64,000 bases of DNA from positions 558,001 through 622,000 of the forward strand of contig CAVQTR010000003.1 in assembly GCA_963716685.1 (NCBI GenBank), written 5' to 3'. Shown piece by piece: positions 60,813 through 64,000 of this stretch (the stretch's first letter is position 1; each line of letters starts with the position of its first letter). The notes below the pieces were generated by a model, which was not told the origin of the DNA, made no database searches, and was given only the letters and a program-made list of their open reading frames with translations. The translations under genes and the position numbers were made by a program. Source of the DNA: JALYXI01 sp963716685. Lineage in GTDB: Bacteria > Acidobacteriota > Terriglobia > Bryobacterales > Bryobacteraceae.

Positions 60813-61436
60813 CTATCGGCCCGGAACCTTGTCCCGACACCCGCGCCAACCAATTCGAGGTAGGAGAGCCATCCGCCTTGAACAGCCAAAGTGATCATTT
60901 CGTATCAGCAATGGGCTTGGCGCGCGACCGCTCCGCCTGCGGTTAGAGGGCGGCGTGACGTGCACGATCCCGTTCAGTCCGAATCCCTTCAGTCGCGAGG
61001 GCTGTCGACAGTAATCACACCTTAGCGCCAAGGCGAGTACGTTGCTATCAGTCTTATCAACCGACTCATCTGCGAACTTCGGAGGCGGCAACTCAGAGAA
61101 TCCAACGTAGGCATCGATCCGAAAGCGCCGGCTGCCGATCGCCAGAATCATTTTGGTTGGCGCATCGTCTGATGCTCTCAGCGGGTTCGAGCCGTTTGAG
61201 GTTCGGATGGGAGTAACACGTCCATTGTTCATGGTGACAACGTACCTCTTCGCCGCCCGAAGCAGGTGCTCAGGAGTGAGTTCGTCAGAAGTCCGTTGCT
61301 GGTAGTTGAGCGCGAGAGCAGGGAAGCGGTGCAGGAGTTTATTGCGGGGCGAACCGTATACAGCGAATGGCTTTTTCGCAAGCGTGGCGATCTGTAGAAG
61401 GAGCCATGTGAATCCGGAGCCCGCGGCCGATTTCAT
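60813..61436 (-). CDS. Possible hypothetical protein (weak)
   Basis: The 60791-61490 stretch has no confident gene. The longest frame (207 codons, minus strand) starts MKSAAGSGFTWLLLQIATLA and has a central part that looks protein-like (TPEHLLRAAKRYVVTMNNG), but the C-terminal third is Arg/Pro-rich as in noncoding frames. No motif or ribosome binding site supports it. Could be a decayed gene. Confidence 0.25.
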   Translation of the reverse strand: MKSAAGSGFTWLLLQIATLAKKPFAVYGSPRNKLLHRFPALALNYQQRTSDELTPEHLLRAAKRYVVTMNNGRVTPIRTSNGSNPLRASDDAPTKMILAIGSRRFRIDAYVGFSELPPPKFADESVDKTDSNVLALALRCDYCRQPSRLKGFGLNGIVHVTPPSNRRRSGRAPSPLLIRNDHFGCSRRMALLPRIGWRGCRDKVPGR

Positions 61437-61490
61437 CGAGCGCGATTATGAGAAGAAGCGGGCTCTGCGCTTCCGCTCCTGATGGGGTGC

Positions 61491-62738
61491 CTAACCCGCG
61501 TGGGAGTGGGACAGGTAGTGCTGGCGGAGAAGGTCTTTGCCGTAATCGTTCCCGTTGGGCGTGCGGACGACGCAGTGGATATGGGACCTGACCGGCAGGT
61601 TGGGATCCTTCGCGAACTGACGTAAGTTGGCGGGCTTTTGGTGATCGAACTCGATCAGGATGACGGGGCTGTGGATGCGGTAGTAGTAGACGGCGGAGGA
61701 ATCGGAGCCGCCGATCCAGGCAAAGGACGTGCGATCGAGGTACTTCCGAACCTCGTCCATCTTGACGCGGGCGTGGTCGGGATTCATGTTGCCGACATAA
61801 AGGTCAACGAGGTCGAGGAGCTGCTTTTGCTGCGGCGCTGAGCACTCGGCCACGCGGGCGCCGGCGTAGTCCAGAACCACGTTGTCCTTGAAGGCTTCGG
61901 TTAGGTTGTAGTTGTCCTTCTTATTGGGATTCAGGATGGCTTTAGCGCGCTGGTTTTGGTTGAGCGCGAGGAGCATATCGAGTCCGCGGTTCTGCTCATC
62001 CTGCAGGATGGAGATGCCTTTGTACTTGCCGGAGGTGGCGGTGACGGGCTCGGAGCCGACGAAGTACGGGGTCATGACGACCTGATCGCCAAGGACGAAG
62101 TAATTGATGATGCAGTGGTGGCCGTCGAGCTGGAAGCCCCAGGGTTCGGTGGGAGACGGCTTGCCCATGACGGTGATGAAGTATTTCCACTCGCCGAGGA
62201 ACTCGTGGTCGTTGCTGAGTTCGGCGAGGGTTTCGTTCAGGCGCATGATGTCGCGGGTCAGTTTGAGGCCGCGCGCGCTGAGGGCTGCGCCGAGCATCCC
62301 GAACGCGGCGTCGCGCTGGGACTGCGAGAGCTCTTCGAAACTGATGCCCTGGCGAACATAGAAATGCTGGTTCATCCACTTGCGCCATTCCGGGTCGTCG
62401 ACCGCGAACATGGTCTTCCCGCGCTGGGCGGCGGTGAGGCTGGAGAGAAAGCGCTCGGCGGCGCCGCGGACAGGGGAGGTGGAGACGCCGGTGGCATGGA
62501 TGCCGAAGAGACCTTCTTCGACGGTGCCGCCGGTGGTGATGCCTTTGAAGGGATCGGCGAGGCCTTTGGTTTCGTACTCGGACGACATCTTGCGGTAGCG
62601 GGCGGCCATGTCGGAGGGGCCCTGAGGGAAAGCCGCGGGCGCAAGGACGAGGCCGGGGACAAGAGTGGAGAAGAGCGCGCGCCGGGTGACGCGAGGAGCG
62701 TGGTGGTGATGGTGGTGAGGTTTGGGGGGCGTGTTCAT
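61491..62738 (-). CDS. DUF3500 domain-containing secreted protein
   Basis: A 415-residue protein with a Tat-like signal (RVTRRALFSTLVPG) preceded by a natural run of six His (PKPHHHHHHAPR). The DUF3500 core is clear: WGFQLDGHHCIINYFVLGDQ, VVMTPYFVGSEP, and FAWIGGSDSSAVYYYRIHSP, ending in HIHCVVRTPNGNDYG. Function unknown; homologues are secreted. ATG 62738 is chosen; the longer frame to 62798 would overlap the upstream gene. It follows the sugar isomerase by 20 bp on the same strand. Confidence 0.85.
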   Translation of the reverse strand: MNTPPKPHHHHHHAPRVTRRALFSTLVPGLVLAPAAFPQGPSDMAARYRKMSSEYETKGLADPFKGITTGGTVEEGLFGIHATGVSTSPVRGAAERFLSSLTAAQRGKTMFAVDDPEWRKWMNQHFYVRQGISFEELSQSQRDAAFGMLGAALSARGLKLTRDIMRLNETLAELSNDHEFLGEWKYFITVMGKPSPTEPWGFQLDGHHCIINYFVLGDQVVMTPYFVGSEPVTATSGKYKGISILQDEQNRGLDMLLALNQNQRAKAILNPNKKDNYNLTEAFKDNVVLDYAGARVAECSAPQQKQLLDLVDLYVGNMNPDHARVKMDEVRKYLDRTSFAWIGGSDSSAVYYYRIHSPVILIEFDHQKPANLRQFAKDPNLPVRSHIHCVVRTPNGNDYGKDLLRQHYLSHSHAG

Positions 62739-62758
62739 GAAAAGGCCTGGACTAGAGT

Positions 62759-63583
62759 TTACATCGTGCCGCGAGAGGGCGCGAGGAGCGGTTCGCATTT
62801 GGCTTTGATTTCTTCAGCGAGCGTAAAGGGGTCGGCTTCCTGGAATTTGGGCAGGAAAAGCTCGACGGAGACGGGACCGGTGTAGCCTGTTTCGGCGAGG
62901 CGTTTCAGGATGGGCGCGAGTGGCGCGACGCCATCACCGGGGATAACGCGCGAGTGCAGATCGAGCAGTTCGCGGGGGAGATTCTGGGTGTCGCTCAGGT
63001 GCGCATGGATGATCTGGCCGGGCTGGATGAGGTCCATGTCCTCGGACTTACTTGGGCCGGACCAGAAGTGGTAGGTGTCGAACAGGATTCCGAAGGCGGG
63101 GTGGGCTGCTTCGCGCTGGAGGCGCAGGGCGGTGGGCAGCGCGGCGAGGAAGGTGGAATTGCGAACGAACTCCACGGCGACTTTCAGGTGGAAGCGGCTG
63201 GCGACTTCGGCGGTCTGGCGAATGTTGTCGAGAGAGCGGAGGTAGTCGCCCGGGGTGAACGGGGCGGAGGTGGCGCAGGGTGAATAGACGAGGGGCGCAC
63301 CGAGTTCGGCGAACTGTTCGCAGCGCTTGCGGAAGGCTTCGAGGTTTTGGGCGAAGCTGGGATTGGGTTCCCAGAGACCGGTGACGCCGACTGCGCCGGA
63401 GACGACGGTGAGGCCGTTGTCGGTAAGTACGCGTTTGGCGCTGGCGAGGGAGTTGGATTTGAGGAAGTCATCGAGGGCGGAGGCGGACGGCTCGACCTGG
63501 CGGATGCCGGCTTTCGACCAGCCTTCGAGAGAGCCGCGATAGCCGGCCCGGGCTGAAGTGAATTGGTGGAGGCTTAGGGTCAT
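62759..63583 (-). CDS. Sugar phosphate isomerase/epimerase family protein
   Basis: A 274-residue TIM barrel of the xylose-isomerase-like/IolE superfamily. The metal ligands are seen in LKVAVEFV (Glu), FGILFDTYHFWSG (Asp, His), AHLSDTQ (His) and PVSVELFLP (Glu). It probably isomerises a keto-sugar or inosose. Within an operon: PD40-type gene (upstream, partial), this gene (35 bp later), DUF3500. Confidence 0.85.
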   Translation of the reverse strand: MTLSLHQFTSARAGYRGSLEGWSKAGIRQVEPSASALDDFLKSNSLASAKRVLTDNGLTVVSGAVGVTGLWEPNPSFAQNLEAFRKRCEQFAELGAPLVYSPCATSAPFTPGDYLRSLDNIRQTAEVASRFHLKVAVEFVRNSTFLAALPTALRLQREAAHPAFGILFDTYHFWSGPSKSEDMDLIQPGQIIHAHLSDTQNLPRELLDLHSRVIPGDGVAPLAPILKRLAETGYTGPVSVELFLPKFQEADPFTLAEEIKAKCEPLLAPSRGTM

Positions 63584-63618
63584 GGCTTTTTGGCTCAGGG
63601 CGCGCGGATGGCCCGGGA

Positions 63619-64000
63619 CTACGGGACAAAGAAGTTCCTGATCAGCATCAGGTCGCTCCGGACCGCGTCCACCTGGGAAAAGAGCAGACAGCGGCCATCG
63701 GGCGAAACAGTAAGACCCGCATCCGGTCGCGGCATCGTCAAGATGGGCCGGATCTCACCCGTCGAGAAGTTCACGAAAGCGATTGATCGATTGCGCGTCA
63801 CACAGACACCTTTCTCGGTTATGGCGTAGTTGAACTGGTAAATAGACTCGGCGATCTGCTGTTCCGGACCGCCGCTCACAGGCATCTTCCAAAGCGAGCC
63901 TTTGCCCAGCGCCTTGTTGTAACACAGAGTCTTCCCGTGAATAGAGTATGGGTTCAGGGCTGGCTGCTGTCACCGTCGACGAAAAAGGGCACCATCTCGC
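63619..64000 (-). CDS. PD40/WD40-like beta-propeller protein, C-terminal part (partial, possible frameshift)
   Basis: The gene runs off the right edge. Its C-terminal residues (LTVSPDGRCLLFSQVDAVRS, DLMLIRNFFVP) and SIHGKTLCYNKALGKGSLWK with MPVSGG match a PD40-repeat family whose larger members carry an N-terminal winged helix. The frame is open only from 63969. From the edge to about 63957 a different frame (EMVPFFVDGDSSQP) looks coding, so a frameshift in 63955-63970 is likely. The rest is outside. Confidence 0.6.

Noticed and set aside
1..64000. CRISPR array, integrase, transposase or rRNA operon
   Set aside because: No spaced direct repeats of CRISPR type, no recombinase or transposase motif and no rRNA sequence were seen; the only regular repeat is the pentapeptide array.

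Overview
The window is a GC-rich stretch of a Gram-negative chromosome. My best guess is an Acidobacteriota of the Bryobacterales / Solibacter type. That guess rests on gene content only: a PEP-CTERM protein, a BshC homologue, many large secreted M1/M14/M28-type peptidases, Tat-exported enzymes, a PD40-repeat protein, and a small-gene family with the N-terminal motif STGPRTESGK. There is no rRNA gene to confirm it. One tRNA gene (tRNA-Ser GGA, with encoded CCA) lies near the left edge. I saw no transposase, integrase or CRISPR array.

Left part (1-27.3 kb), mostly housekeeping. It holds the tail of a sugar epimerase, tRNA-Ser, a class D-like sortase, a class A penicillin-binding protein, a TPR protein, a sugar nucleotidyltransferase overlapping a phosphopantetheinyl transferase, and a complete RND efflux operon (lipoprotein adaptor, HAE1 permease, NodT-type outer-membrane factor). 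Next come an M1 aminopeptidase, a deaminase, a FAH-family hydrolase, an esterase, a degenerate receiver-domain protein followed by an AsmA-like protein, an ABC-F ATPase, a CAAX-type protease, an M28 peptidase with an HpaI-type aldolase, and bshC-rseP-dxr.

Middle part (27.4-47 kb). It holds a 3-hydroxyisobutyrate-dehydrogenase-like enzyme, a PEP-CTERM protein with a clear promoter, ribosome binding site and terminator, a large M14 peptidase, and a second RND operon of the MdtABC type (one adaptor, two tandem permeases). These are followed by a lactate permease, a glycine-zipper envelope protein, a cysteine-cluster protein, a neutral zinc metallopeptidase, and a 933-residue fusion of a GH43-like propeller to a GH127 beta-L-arabinofuranosidase.

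Right part (47-64 kb), accessory. It holds small hypotheticals, gene remnants and apparently acquired genes: a STGP-motif gene paired with a terminase-like gene, a broken DUF7689-type gene, DUF2971, an alpha/beta hydrolase, DUF72, a DHFR-family protein, a di-haem cytochrome c protein, and a pentapeptide-repeat/TIR fusion. A tightly overlapping ArsR-VOC-SRPBCC-DoxX operon may be read from a leaderless mRNA. Then come a Tat-exported homologue of hexulose-phosphate synthase, a Tat-exported phospholipase C-like phosphoesterase, and a PD40 / sugar-isomerase / DUF3500 operon at the right edge.

The HAE1 permease and the MdtB-like permease each carry one extra base that breaks the frame. The first makes a false 1514-residue 'fusion' with the downstream outer-membrane gene. 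The DUF7689 gene and the edge PD40 gene also look frame-shifted. Whether these are mutations or assembly errors cannot be told from sequence alone. The most unusual intact items are the pentapeptide-TIR protein, the exported hexulose-phosphate-synthase homologue, the receiver domain with Asn in place of the phospho-Asp, and the GH43-like/GH127 fusion.
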